Positions 27,852-36,407 of a DNA stretch of 64,000 nt are shown here, one piece after another (positions within the stretch are counted from its first letter, which is position 1; each line of letters opens with the position of its first letter). A program made the translations under genes and the position numbers. The notes under the pieces were generated by a model that had not been told where the DNA came from, did no database searches, and was given only the letters and a program-made list of their open reading frames with translations. The stretch is from Paracrocinitomix sp040880585 (GTDB lineage: Bacteria; Bacteroidota; Bacteroidia; Flavobacteriales_D; Crocinitomicaceae), in contig JBBDID010000021.1 in the NCBI GenBank assembly GCA_040880585.1, forward strand, positions 1 through 64,000, in the 5' to 3' direction.

Positions 27852-29215
27852 TGTCAAAAGATCTCATTCAAAAATATAATATCCCGGGGCCAAGATACAC
27901 CTCTTACCCCACAGTTCCGTATTGGGACAAGGAAGGAATTTCTCTTGAGGATTGGAAAAGCACCATGATCCGGGCATTTGAAGAAAGCAATGAAACAGAG
28001 GGCATCAGCTTGTATATTCACTTGCCGTTTTGCGAGCAATTGTGCACTTTTTGCGGATGCCATAAGCGCATTACAAAACGCCATGAAGTAGAAGAACCTT
28101 ATATAAAAACCGTCCTGAAAGAATGGGATTTATATTGTGACTTACTTCCGGATCGTCCGAGAATAAAAGAAATTCACCTGGGAGGAGGAACACCCACTTT
28201 TTTCAGCCCTGTTACTTTGGCTGTATTAATTAGCGGAATTTTTAAACGAGCCGATAAATGTGAAGAATACGAATTCTCTTTTGAAGGACATCCCAACAAC
28301 ACAACTGAAGATCATTTGCGTGTGTTGTATGAGTTAGGGTTTAAAAGAAACAGTTTTGGTGTTCAGGATTATGATCCGGTTGTTCAAAAAACCATCAATC
28401 GCATTCAACCCTTCGAAAAAGTTGAAAAAGTGACCGAATTGTCACGAGAAATTGGCTATACCTCAGTAAGCCACGATTTAGTATTTGGGCTTCCTCATCA
28501 AACTAAAAACAGCATTGTTGATACGATTGAAAAAACAAAGTTGCTAAAACCCGATCGCATTGCATTTTACTCTTACGCCCACGTACCCTGGATTAAAGGT
28601 GTTGGACAAAGAGGATATGACGAGAACGATTTACCGTCTGCTGAAGAAAAACGAGTGCTTTATGAAACCGGTAAAAAAATGCTTGGCGATTTAGGGTACG
28701 TTGAAATTGGAATGGATCATTTTGCATTAAAATCTGACAATTTGTATAAAGCCCTGGTGAACAAAACACTTCACCGTAACTTTATGGGCTACACCGCCGA
28801 CAAAACGCAACTGATGATTGGCTTAGGCATGAGTTCTATTTCAGATTCGTGGTACAGCTTTGCCCAAAATGTAAAATCGGTTGAAGAATATCAAAAGATA
28901 GTTGGTGAAGGTGAAATTCCGCTATTGAGAGGGCATTTATTGACGGATGAAGATCTGATCATCCGCAAGCACATCCTGAACATTATGTGCCATTTTGAAA
29001 CCAGTTGGAAAGATGACAGCTTAAAATTTCCTGAATTGGCTGCATGTTTGGAGCGATTATCTGAAATGCAGGAAGACGGTTTGGTTGAAATTTCAGATGA
29101 AGGATTACGACTACCGGAACACGCCAGGCCGTTTGTTAGAAATATTTGCATGGCTTTTGATTTGAGGCTTCTGAGAAACAAGCCAACTACCCGTGTTTTT
29201 TCTATGACGATTTAG
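27851..29215 (+). CDS. hemN: Oxygen-independent coproporphyrinogen III oxidase
   Basis: 454-residue radical SAM enzyme, typical HemN length. The cluster motif is C61-x3-C65-x2-C68-x-C70 (PFCEQLCTFCGC), followed by EIHLGGGTPTFF and SFEGHPNNTT, with the HemN-specific SVGVQD-like FGVQDYDP and the C-terminal domain ending in RVFSMTI. It decarboxylates coproporphyrinogen III to protoporphyrinogen IX without oxygen, supplying heme under microaerobic conditions, which suits the neighbouring high-affinity oxidase genes. It is translationally coupled to queD. Confidence 0.95.
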   Translation: MSKDLIQKYNIPGPRYTSYPTVPYWDKEGISLEDWKSTMIRAFEESNETEGISLYIHLPFCEQLCTFCGCHKRITKRHEVEEPYIKTVLKEWDLYCDLLPDRPRIKEIHLGGGTPTFFSPVTLAVLISGIFKRADKCEEYEFSFEGHPNNTTEDHLRVLYELGFKRNSFGVQDYDPVVQKTINRIQPFEKVEKVTELSREIGYTSVSHDLVFGLPHQTKNSIVDTIEKTKLLKPDRIAFYSYAHVPWIKGVGQRGYDENDLPSAEEKRVLYETGKKMLGDLGYVEIGMDHFALKSDNLYKALVNKTLHRNFMGYTADKTQLMIGLGMSSISDSWYSFAQNVKSVEEYQKIVGEGEIPLLRGHLLTDEDLIIRKHILNIMCHFETSWKDDSLKFPELAACLERLSEMQEDGLVEISDEGLRLPEHARPFVRNICMAFDLRLLRNKPTTRVFSMTI

Positions 29216-29394
29216 TTTTTTCAGGCCCCCTTTCCCGTATCCAATTGCTAGTTGCTATTTGTCTTATTACATGCACTAAGCAACTTCATGGGCTTCTTTT
29301 GTCGCCATTCAGTTGCAACTGCTGTGTATAATAATCCAAAAAGCAAGCTATCCATTTCCTCCGGGGTGGAAAAACACCCACTTTTAGACCTGCG

Positions 29395-29451
29395 CCCGTT
29401 CCGTATTTGCAATCCTGCGGCAGAGTTGACGGCCTAAATGATACCATCACC
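29395..29451 (+). repeat. REP-like repeat, copy A
   Basis: Begins CCCGTTCCG, contains TTGCAATCCTGCGGCAGAG, and runs through TTGACGGCCTAAATGATACC. It shares most bases with copy B 178 bp downstream, and its core with copy C. The hairpin arm is shortened here relative to copy C. Confidence 0.65.
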
Positions 29452-29460
29452 ATTTAAAAA

Positions 29461-29559
29461 TTACCCTTATTTTATTACAAAAAACCACTCAATTTACCCT
29501 TATTATGTTACAGATAATTACTTTATTTACCTTTATTATGTTACAAATAAACAATTGAT
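29461..29559 (+). repeat. Three tandem 33-bp repeats
   Basis: Units start at 29461, 29494 and 29527, each with the core TTACC(C/T)TTATTATGTTACA followed by an A-rich, variable tail. The period is exactly 33 bp, about three helical turns, so the cores would lie on one face of the DNA. Could be iteron-like protein sites or a small tandem duplication. Confidence 0.7.
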
Positions 29560-29572
29560 TCTTGTCTAAATA

Positions 29573-29632
29573 CCCGTTCCGCAGTCTGTGCAATTCTGCG
29601 GCAGAGTTGACGGCCTAAATGATACCATTACC
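29573..29632 (+). repeat. REP-like repeat, copy B
   Basis: CCCGTTCCGCAGTCTGTGCAA then TTCTGCGGCAGAGTTGACGG and CCTAAATGATACCATTACC. Direct repeat of copy A, ending 16 bp before the outer-membrane protein gene. Confidence 0.65.
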
Positions 29633-29648
29633 ACCTAAAAACAACCTT

Positions 29649-30236
29649 ATGAAACGGCTTTTTTCCATATTATTAATTGTCACATCATTTGCGTCATACA
29701 GTCAATCGTATCGTCATAATGTAGGCATTGGTTATTTAGGCGCATTTCAAGCACAAAGTTCCGGAAATATTTCTGTTTTTTCTCTCAGTGGAACACCGGG
29801 ATTTAGATATATGGCTGCATTGAAATGGCCCATTAATGATAAACTTGACTTCGTCTTAAGTATTGATCCATGTATATTTGCTTTTCCTTTTAATACGATA
29901 AATGGCACGTCTATTTTTGGTTCAGTTGATATTCCGTTAGATTTGAAATTGTATTTTGGTGGAATTGATAATACATCATTTTTTGTAGGTGCAGGAGCAG
30001 ACTATTTTTGGGTTAGTTGGTTAAGTGGAGAGAAGACGGGTTTAAGATCATTCGGTCCTCAAATGAGTTTGGGGTTTAACCACAATACAGACAACTTAGG
30101 TTTCGGAGGCCGTGCAAGTTTTACCTATGGTTTAACTAAACAATCAGATGGGTTCACAGAAATCAGGAGTAATTTATTCAGTATTGGGATATTCATGATA
30201 TTACCATCTCCGGGTAAATCGAAAGACAAAACCTAG
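29649..30236 (+). CDS. Outer-membrane beta-barrel protein, unknown role
   Basis: The ATG at 29649 gives MKRLFSILLIVTSFASYSQ, a clean signal peptide; the longer frame from 29619 would begin inside the REP-like repeat. This 195-residue protein is rich in alternating hydrophobic strands with Gly and aromatic residues (YLGAFQAQSSGNISVFSLSG; LKLYFGGIDNTSFFVGAGAD), as in small 8-stranded outer-membrane barrels. No specific family is recognised. It is flanked on both sides by REP-like repeats, so it is probably monocistronic. Confidence 0.7.
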   Translation: MKRLFSILLIVTSFASYSQSYRHNVGIGYLGAFQAQSSGNISVFSLSGTPGFRYMAALKWPINDKLDFVLSIDPCIFAFPFNTINGTSIFGSVDIPLDLKLYFGGIDNTSFFVGAGADYFWVSWLSGEKTGLRSFGPQMSLGFNHNTDNLGFGGRASFTYGLTKQSDGFTEIRSNLFSIGIFMILPSPGKSKDKT

Positions 30237-30315
30237 TGTGGTGATATACGGTTGATTTTAATCTTGTGTCACTGTGAACAGTGATTCAGTTCCAAAAATT
30301 GCGGCGGGAGATATA

Positions 30316-30366
30316 CCCGTTCCGCAGGATTTGCAATCCTGCGGCAAAGTGTGAGCGTCCACGCTC
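30316..30366 (+). repeat. REP-like repeat, copy C, with two hairpins
   Basis: CCGCAGGATTTGCAATCCTGCGG (30322-30344) is a perfect hairpin preceded by the same CCCGTT as copies A and B. It is followed by GAGCGTCCACGCTC (30353-30366), a second perfect hairpin. The combination resembles REP/BIME elements mobilised by Y1 REP-associated transposases; no such transposase gene is in the window. Confidence 0.65.
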
Positions 30367-30418
30367 GTAACAAGACACCTTGCAAAATCTCCCTAATCGT
30401 TCTCTCCTCAATCTTCCC

Positions 30419-30426
30419 TAACTTTG
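30419..30426 (+). promoter_or_regulatory. Promoter -7 element of dinB
   Basis: TAACTTTG lies 4 bp before the GTG start of dinB, implying a leaderless or near-leaderless transcript. One-element evidence. Confidence 0.4.
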
Positions 30427-30430
30427 TAAA

Positions 30431-31522
30431 GTGGAAGATCAAACACAGTACCGCAAAATCATACACATTGACATGGATGCCTTTTATGCCTCTGTCGAGC
30501 AGCTGGACAATCCCGAATTAAAAGGAAAAGCACTTGCCGTTGGTGGCGGAAGTGAGCGTGGTGTTGTAGCAGCAGCAAGTTATGAGGCGCGTAAATTTGG
30601 TGTGCGTTCTGCCATGTCGGGAGTGTTGGCGCGCAAAAAATGCCCTGAACTCATTTTTGTCAAACCGCGATTTGATCGCTACAAAGAAATCTCGGAGCAA
30701 ATACGATCCATTTTTTTTGAATACAGTGATTTAGTTGAACCCCTTTCTTTGGATGAAGCGTTTCTGGATGTAAGTGAGAACCTGCACGGCCACCCTTCAG
30801 CAACAGCCATTGCTAAGGAAATCAGGCAACGGATATTTGATGAAACCGGACTCACGGCATCTGCCGGAATATCCATTAATAAGTTCACTGCTAAGATCGC
30901 CAGTGATATCAACAAACCTAACGGACAAAAAACCATCAAACCACATGAAGTTGAGAAATTTCTGGAACAGTTGCCCATTTCAAAATTTTTTGGAATCGGA
31001 AAAAAAACGGCTGAACGCATGCATGCCTGGGGGATTTTTAACGGTCATCAACTCAAACAACATTCAGAAGAATTTCTCATACACAATTTTGGCAAAACCG
31101 GTCGTCATTATTATCATATAGTCAGAGGAATCCAACATGCTCCGGTTCGACCCAAACGAGAAAGAAAGTCGATTGGTGCAGAACGTACTTTTTTTTCCAA
31201 TAAAATATTGGATCAGGAAATCGAAACCGAACTTGCAAGAATCGCTGAAATCCTTAATGAAAGAATTGAAAAATCCGGCAAAAAAGGGCGGACGATTACC
31301 TTAAAAGTTAAATTTTCTGATTTCACTCAGATTACCAGAAGTCAAACTTATGATGATCCAATCAGTGATCCCGACCTTATTCTCAAAACCGTCATAGAAC
31401 TTTGGAAAGCTGAAGAATTTAAAAAGTCTGTTCGATTGCTGGGGATCTCACTCACCAATTTTCAAGCGGACGATCCCGTTCCTCAAAAACCACGACCGAC
31501 TCAACTTAAATTTGAGTTTTAA
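30431..31522 (+). CDS. dinB: DNA polymerase IV (Y-family, translesion)
   Basis: 363 residues. The start must be the GTG at 30431: the only later ATG in the region would delete the catalytic motif IHIDMDAFYASVEQ (Asp14). The second catalytic motif SLDEAFLDVSEN (about 105-115) and the helix-hairpin-helix SKFFGIGKKTAERMHAWG follow, and the little-finger domain has KSIGAERTFFS. The C-terminus lacks a canonical clamp-binding motif, though PTQLKFEF could serve (Q-L-x-F-like). It extends mismatched or damaged primers. It is separated from the upstream barrel gene by the REP-like repeat. Confidence 0.96.
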   Translation: MEDQTQYRKIIHIDMDAFYASVEQLDNPELKGKALAVGGGSERGVVAAASYEARKFGVRSAMSGVLARKKCPELIFVKPRFDRYKEISEQIRSIFFEYSDLVEPLSLDEAFLDVSENLHGHPSATAIAKEIRQRIFDETGLTASAGISINKFTAKIASDINKPNGQKTIKPHEVEKFLEQLPISKFFGIGKKTAERMHAWGIFNGHQLKQHSEEFLIHNFGKTGRHYYHIVRGIQHAPVRPKRERKSIGAERTFFSNKILDQEIETELARIAEILNERIEKSGKKGRTITLKVKFSDFTQITRSQTYDDPISDPDLILKTVIELWKAEEFKKSVRLLGISLTNFQADDPVPQKPRPTQLKFEF

Positions 31523-31545
31523 GATGTTTTTTGGAACAACAAAAA

Positions 31546-31860
31546 TTAACGGAAAGTACTCTCGTCATCCATTACTTCTTCACTATATTTATTGGTTACC
31601 AACGTCTTTTTCTTCCCGGCTCTATCCATTATAAAGTATAATCCTATAATTCCTGCTACTGAACCTGCAAGGCCATAACCAATTAATTCGCCTTCACTCG
31701 AATATGGATTCATTAGAACCACGAGCAATGCAACTAAAAACTGTGCAGCAAACCAAATCACAATGGATAATATTCCATACAAGTAGCCATTGAGTTGGCG
31801 TTTTACTGCCGATTTGTAGAATCCGACTACAATTCCAACCAATATAAGTATTCCTAACAT
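31546..31860 (-). CDS. Small integral membrane protein of unknown function
   Basis: 104 residues with three predicted transmembrane helices (ILILVGIVVGFY, YGILSIVIWFAAQFLVALLVVL, GYGLAGSVAGIIGLYFIM) and a charged C-terminal tail (EEVMDDES). No conserved catalytic residue or family is recognised. It is downstream of dnaK on the same strand but behind a strong terminator, so it is probably separately transcribed. Confidence 0.65.
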   Translation of the reverse strand: MLGILILVGIVVGFYKSAVKRQLNGYLYGILSIVIWFAAQFLVALLVVLMNPYSSEGELIGYGLAGSVAGIIGLYFIMDRAGKKKTLVTNKYSEEVMDDESTFR

Positions 31861-31882
31861 TTCGTTTTTTTTTGAAATTTAG

Positions 31883-31920
31883 AAAAAAAATACCCGAATC
31901 AACAATTGATCCGGGTGTTT
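31883..31920 (-). terminator. Rho-independent terminator of dnaK
   Basis: On the minus strand ACCCGGATCAA pairs with TTGATTCGGGT across a short loop and is followed by a run of eight T residues. Position directly after the dnaK stop fits. Confidence 0.85.
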
Positions 31921-31941
31921 TTCAATTTACTTACTTATTTT

Positions 31942-33861
31942 CTATTTATCTTCTTCGTCTACTTCTTCAAAGTCTACATCTTCTGCGTCTTGTGTATCCT
32001 GAGATCCTTCTGCGCCTTCAGCGGACGGTTCGCCTTGCTGGCCGTTTCCACCTTCTGCTCCTTGTTGCGCATACATCTCTTGAGAAGCTGCCTGGAATAC
32101 GGTATTTAGTTTTTCCATAGCACTATCAATTGACGATATATCTTTTGATTCGTGTGCTTTTTTGAGTTCAGCCAATGCCGATTCGATCGGTTCTTTTTTA
32201 TCAGCCGGAATTTTGTCACCGTATTCACTCAATTGTTTCTCAGTTTGGAAGATCAAAGCATCAGCAGCATTCAATTTATCGACTTCTTCTTTTTTCTTTT
32301 TATCTGATTCAGCATTTGCTTCTGCTTCTGCTTTCATTTTTGCAATCTCATCTTCTGATAATCCAGAAGAGGCTTCAATCTTGATCGATTGTTCTTTACC
32401 GGTTGCTTTATCTTTAGCTGAGATACTCATGATACCATTGGCATCAATGTCAAAGGTTACTTCAATTTGTGGTTCCCCTCTTCTTGCAGGCGGAATATCG
32501 GTTAACTGGAACCTTCCAAGCGTTTTATTATCTGCAGCCATTGGACGTTCACCTTGCAATACATGAATATCTACCGCCGGTTGGTTATCAGATGCTGTGG
32601 AGAAAGTTTCTGATTTCTTTGTTGGGATCGTTGTATTAGCTTCAATCAACTTGGTCATGACACCTCCCATTGTTTCAATTCCTAACGAAAGTGGTGTAAC
32701 ATCCAACAATAGTACATCTTTTACTTCTCCGGTCAAAACACCTCCCTGAATGGCAGCACCAATGGCTACTACTTCATCCGGATTCACTCCTTTTGAAGGA
32801 TCTTTTCCAAAGAACTTCTTAACCGCTTCTTGTATAGCGGGGATTCTTGTTGAACCACCTACCAAAATCACTTCATCAATATCTGAAGTGGATAATCCGG
32901 CACTTTTCAATGCTGTTTTACAAGGCTCAATTGTTCTTTCTACAAGATCGGCAATCAATTGCTCAAACTTAGATCGTGAAAGCGTTCTCACCAAGTGTTT
33001 TGGCACCCCGTCTACCGGCATAATATAGGGTAAGTTAATTTCTGTTGAAGTGGTTGATGACAATTCGATTTTAGCTTTTTCAGCAGCTTCTTTCAATCGC
33101 TGAAGTGCCATGGGATCTTTTTTCAAATCCAGACCTTCATCACTCTTGAACTCTTCTGCCAACCAGTTAATGATTTTGTCATCTACATCATCTCCTCCTA
33201 AGTGGGTATCTCCGTCTGTAGATAATACTTCAAAAACGCCGTCTCCTAATTCAAGGACAGAAACATCATGCGTCCCTCCCCCAAAATCAAAGACACAAAC
33301 CTTTTGATCGATTGACTTTTTATCTAAACCATAGGCCAATGCTGCTGCAGTAGGTTCATTAATGATCCGCTTCACCGTCAATCCGGCAATTTCACCCGCC
33401 TCTTTGGTTGCTTGTCGTTGAGAGTCGTTAAAGTAAGCCGGAACAGTAATCACCGCTTCCGTTACTTTTTGTCCCAGATAATCTTCTGCTGTTTTCTTCA
33501 TTTTTTGAAGAATCATAGCTGAAATTTCTTGTGGCGTGTACATTTTATCGTCAATCTTCACCCGTGGAGTATTGTTGTCTCCTTTTACGACATCATAAGG
33601 TACGCGCTCAATCTCTTTTTTCACTTTGTCAAAAGAAGTCCCCATAAAACGTTTGATCGAATAGATCGTTTTAGTCGGATTCGTAATGGCCTGTCTTTTG
33701 GCAGGGTCACCTACTTTACGTTCGCCGCCTTCTATAAAAGCAACGATAGATGGAGTGGTTCTTTTTCCTTCTGAGTTGGTGATCACTTGCGGCTCATTTC
33801 CCTCCATTACAGCGACGCATGAGTTGGTTGTCCCTAAGTCGATTCCTATTATTTTACTCAT
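31942..33861 (-). CDS. dnaK: Chaperone protein DnaK (Hsp70)
   Basis: Start at 33861 gives MSKIIGIDLGTTNSCVAVMEG, the canonical N-terminus, so the 8 upstream codons are excluded; 639 residues. Phosphate 1 motif GIDLGTTNSCV, phosphate 2 VCVFDFGGGTHDVSVLELGDG (with H where E. coli has F/T), and adenosine motif ILVGGSTRIPAIQ are intact. The substrate-binding domain has LLLDVTPLSLGIETMGG, and the acidic C-terminus ends VDFEEVDEEDK. Monocistronic: grpE and dnaJ are not next to it. The upstream 400 bp contain a 14-bp perfect inverted repeat that may control it. Confidence 0.98.
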   Translation of the reverse strand: MSKIIGIDLGTTNSCVAVMEGNEPQVITNSEGKRTTPSIVAFIEGGERKVGDPAKRQAITNPTKTIYSIKRFMGTSFDKVKKEIERVPYDVVKGDNNTPRVKIDDKMYTPQEISAMILQKMKKTAEDYLGQKVTEAVITVPAYFNDSQRQATKEAGEIAGLTVKRIINEPTAAALAYGLDKKSIDQKVCVFDFGGGTHDVSVLELGDGVFEVLSTDGDTHLGGDDVDDKIINWLAEEFKSDEGLDLKKDPMALQRLKEAAEKAKIELSSTTSTEINLPYIMPVDGVPKHLVRTLSRSKFEQLIADLVERTIEPCKTALKSAGLSTSDIDEVILVGGSTRIPAIQEAVKKFFGKDPSKGVNPDEVVAIGAAIQGGVLTGEVKDVLLLDVTPLSLGIETMGGVMTKLIEANTTIPTKKSETFSTASDNQPAVDIHVLQGERPMAADNKTLGRFQLTDIPPARRGEPQIEVTFDIDANGIMSISAKDKATGKEQSIKIEASSGLSEDEIAKMKAEAEANAESDKKKKEEVDKLNAADALIFQTEKQLSEYGDKIPADKKEPIESALAELKKAHESKDISSIDSAMEKLNTVFQAASQEMYAQQGAEGGNGQQGEPSAEGAEGSQDTQDAEDVDFEEVDEEDK

Positions 33862-33954
33862 ATCTGTTTTTAAGTTATTATTCAATAATTAATTTCGATT
33901 CTTAAAGGTCAAGCATTATGCCATTCAGTAATTTTGTATAAACATCCCTTAATT

Positions 33955-34013
33955 CTGTCAGTTTTTATCCAAATTTTAGCTTTTATCTGACAGATCGACA
34001 TAAAAACTGACAG
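33955..34013. promoter_or_regulatory. 14-bp perfect inverted repeat between dnaK and dnaN
   Basis: CTGTCAGTTTTTAT (33955-33968) and ATAAAAACTGACAG (34000-34013) are exact inverse complements 31 bp apart, and a third CTGACAG occurs at 33987-33993 between them. It lies about 95 bp upstream of dnaK and 260 bp upstream of dnaN. Candidate heat-shock operator or paired regulator site. Confidence 0.55.
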
Positions 34014-34235
34014 GAAACCGGATCATTGTTCTTCGCTAAATATTTACCCGGCAGTTGATCGGATATTTTTTTTCACCTTCCGACTAATTCACAAAATGTG
34101 AAAAAGACCTACCAAAGGAAAAGTAAATTTGAATCGAAAACATCCTTTTTATCACAGTTTCCAAGAATTTTTAAGCTCAAAAAGGGAATGTTAATAAAAA
34201 AAGGGATTGAAAAAGATTCAGGCGGTTATTCGAAT

Positions 34236-34243
34236 TATATTTG
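34236..34243 (+). promoter_or_regulatory. Promoter -7 element of dnaN
   Basis: TATATTTG lies 32 bp before the dnaN start codon and inside the longest possible reading frame, which supports the shorter start. Confidence 0.4.
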
Positions 34244-34275
34244 TGGTTTATTCTAATCAAACAACTCTTGTACTT

Positions 34276-35394
34276 ATGGACTTCATTATTTCAAGTTCAA
34301 CTTTATTAAAGCATTTACAGAACATAGGTGGCGTTCTGAATAGCAGTAATTCTTTGCCTATTTTGGATAACTTCTTGTTTGAGTTGTCAAGTGGTCAATT
34401 GACGATTTCTGCTTCAGATCTTGAAAACACCATGAAAACCACAGTTAGTCCTGATGAATCCAAAGAAGATGGCCAGATTGCTATTCCCGCAAAATTGCTG
34501 TTGGACACCTTGAAAAATTTTTCTGATCAACCTTTAGCATTTCAAATCGATCATGAAAATTTTGGAATAGAGATTTCTTCCGATTATGGGAAGTATAAAT
34601 TGGTTGGACAAAATGCAGATGATTTTCCAAAATCTCCGGAAATTGAAAAATCAAATTCGATTACGATTTCAGGAGATATTATTGCTACTGCCATTGATAA
34701 GACTTTGTTTGCGACCGGCACTGATGAATTACGGCCGGTAATGAGTGGTGTATTTTGTCAGTTTTCACCTGAGAAATTGATCTTTGTAGCCACAGATGCT
34801 CACAAATTGGTTCGATATGGAAGAACAGATGCCACAGCAACTACCCATTCAGATTTTATTTTACCCAAAAAGCCTTTGAATTTATTGAAACAAAATCTAG
34901 AGGGAGATGAACAAGTAGAGCTGAGTTATAATGAATCTACCGTGCGGTTTACATTTGGCAATATTGAATTAACCAGCCGCCTTATTGACGGGAAGTATCC
35001 CAATTACGAAGCGGTTATTCCTAACGAAAACCCAAATGTACTTACCGTAGACCGCATGTCTTTTCTAAACTCCATCAAAAGGGTTTCGATTTTCTCCAAT
35101 AAAACTACTCATCAGGTAAAACTAAAAGTTGCCGGCAGCGAACTTTCTATCTCAGCTGAAGATTTGGATTTTTCAAATGAAGCAAAAGAAAGGCTCACTT
35201 GCAACTACAGTGGAGACGATATGGAGATTGGATTTAACTCCAAATTTTTAATGGAAATGCTCAATCACATTAGCACGCAGGAAGTCATTCTTGAAATGAG
35301 TGAGCCCAATAAAGCAGGTATCTTATTACCTAGCAGCAATGAAAACGAAAATGAAGATATTCTCATGCTGGTTATGCCTGTAATGATCCGATAA
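34276..35394 (+). CDS. dnaN: DNA polymerase III beta subunit (sliding clamp)
   Basis: The ATG at 34276 gives MDFIISSSTLLKHLQNIGGV, the standard beginning of a clamp protein of 372 residues; the frame from 34207 would add 23 residues and overlap the promoter. Three DnaN domains of about 120 residues each are recognisable (LPILDNFLFEL; RPVMSGVFCQF; RLIDGKYPNYEAVIP). The end ILMLVMPVMIR fits the conserved (M/L)P(M/L)R tail. It tethers polymerases, including DinB encoded nearby, to DNA. It is not next to dnaA or recF here. Confidence 0.97.
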   Translation: MDFIISSSTLLKHLQNIGGVLNSSNSLPILDNFLFELSSGQLTISASDLENTMKTTVSPDESKEDGQIAIPAKLLLDTLKNFSDQPLAFQIDHENFGIEISSDYGKYKLVGQNADDFPKSPEIEKSNSITISGDIIATAIDKTLFATGTDELRPVMSGVFCQFSPEKLIFVATDAHKLVRYGRTDATATTHSDFILPKKPLNLLKQNLEGDEQVELSYNESTVRFTFGNIELTSRLIDGKYPNYEAVIPNENPNVLTVDRMSFLNSIKRVSIFSNKTTHQVKLKVAGSELSISAEDLDFSNEAKERLTCNYSGDDMEIGFNSKFLMEMLNHISTQEVILEMSEPNKAGILLPSSNENENEDILMLVMPVMIR

Positions 35395-35471
35395 ATAAGG
35401 GCAGTTACAGCACAATTACAATGGCTGCGTCTGCGGTACGATTCTTGTTGTTTTACCTTCCAAATCCGCAC

Positions 35472-36404
35472 ATGAAGAAAGTTTTTACATTGGGAATTTT
35501 GGTCGTTCTTATGAGCTCTTGCTTTTTTGCGGATACTATTTTTGAACCCCCCGCTTCAAAAGAAACCTCTTTACAAGAATTAAGTCAAAAGGCCGTTTCT
35601 TCTTATTTAGAAGATCAAACTCAAAAAGATTATCGCCCCTTTGGTTTTGGGGTAATCACTATCCGTAAACCACTTGAAATTGTAGAACTGGAAGAATTGC
35701 AAGAAAAAGCAGACCAAAAACCGTCAGCTGAATATGACACCCTTATCCTTCAAAAAAAAGCATTCATTGAAGAGAATCGTATTGAACGCAGCATCAGTCT
35801 GGATCACTTCTTTACCTTAACCGATTCTCTTGGAAAGATTACCGTATATGAAACCAACTTCATCCTGAATGACACTCTGGGAGTAAAAGATGTCTCGGCT
35901 GAAATCATTTTGCCTTTAGGCCGTAAGCTACTCCCCGCTCTTGAGAATTATTTCTATGAATACAACATCTTCTTGACGCCTTCCTATTATGAGTCACTCA
36001 ACCTGTCCAGTAATTTTTATGCTTTTTTTAAGTCAGAACTGGAACGCCGTGAGGGTATTCAAGAAAAGTCTGACTTTTTACTACACACCCTCAAACTAAC
36101 TGAGCAGGTTGCCAAAGAAGGTGCATTTGAACAAGAAAAAATACTTCAGAGGCAGGTGAAACAATATATGAGTAAAGAACGGGGAGATGTGAAGAGCTAT
36201 GAACCCCTTTCCTTTTCGGATTTGTATCAAAAAATGCAGGAAGAGAACGAAAATGTGAAAGGCTACTATTTTTTTCATAAATTTATGGGTACTTATCAGG
36301 AAGTGCGTGATACCAACGTTGTACTGATAGAGTTTAACCCCTACTACGAAATGGAACAAATTTATCAAATGGATCGTCCGTTTGATCAGTATTTTAATCG
36401 ATAA
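35472..36404 (+). CDS. Lipoprotein of unknown function
   Basis: The ATG at 35472 gives MKKVFTLGILVVLMSSC, a lipoprotein signal with lipobox MSSC; the 17 upstream codons are unlikely. 310 residues, mostly helical and charged after the anchor (EETSLQELSQKAVSSYLEDQ; ERREGIQEKSDFLLHTLKLT). Residues 40-80 contain YRPFGFGVITIRKP, possibly a small beta domain. No family recognised. It is followed after 3 bp by the gene with the frameshift signal, and both encode exported proteins, suggesting they act together in the envelope. Confidence 0.72.
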   Translation: MKKVFTLGILVVLMSSCFFADTIFEPPASKETSLQELSQKAVSSYLEDQTQKDYRPFGFGVITIRKPLEIVELEELQEKADQKPSAEYDTLILQKKAFIEENRIERSISLDHFFTLTDSLGKITVYETNFILNDTLGVKDVSAEIILPLGRKLLPALENYFYEYNIFLTPSYYESLNLSSNFYAFFKSELERREGIQEKSDFLLHTLKLTEQVAKEGAFEQEKILQRQVKQYMSKERGDVKSYEPLSFSDLYQKMQEENENVKGYYFFHKFMGTYQEVRDTNVVLIEFNPYYEMEQIYQMDRPFDQYFNR

Positions 36405-36407
36405 CAA

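Larger units (their letters stand above)
29216..29648. other. Repeat-rich intergenic region
   Basis: No gene. It holds two REP-like copies (29395-29451 and 29573-29632) flanking a triple 33-bp tandem repeat (29461-29559). The first ~180 bp after hemN contain no recognised signal. Confidence 0.6.

Noticed and set aside
29461..29559. CRISPR array
   Set aside because: The 33-bp units are contiguous tandem repeats with no spacers, only three copies, and no cas genes nearby.
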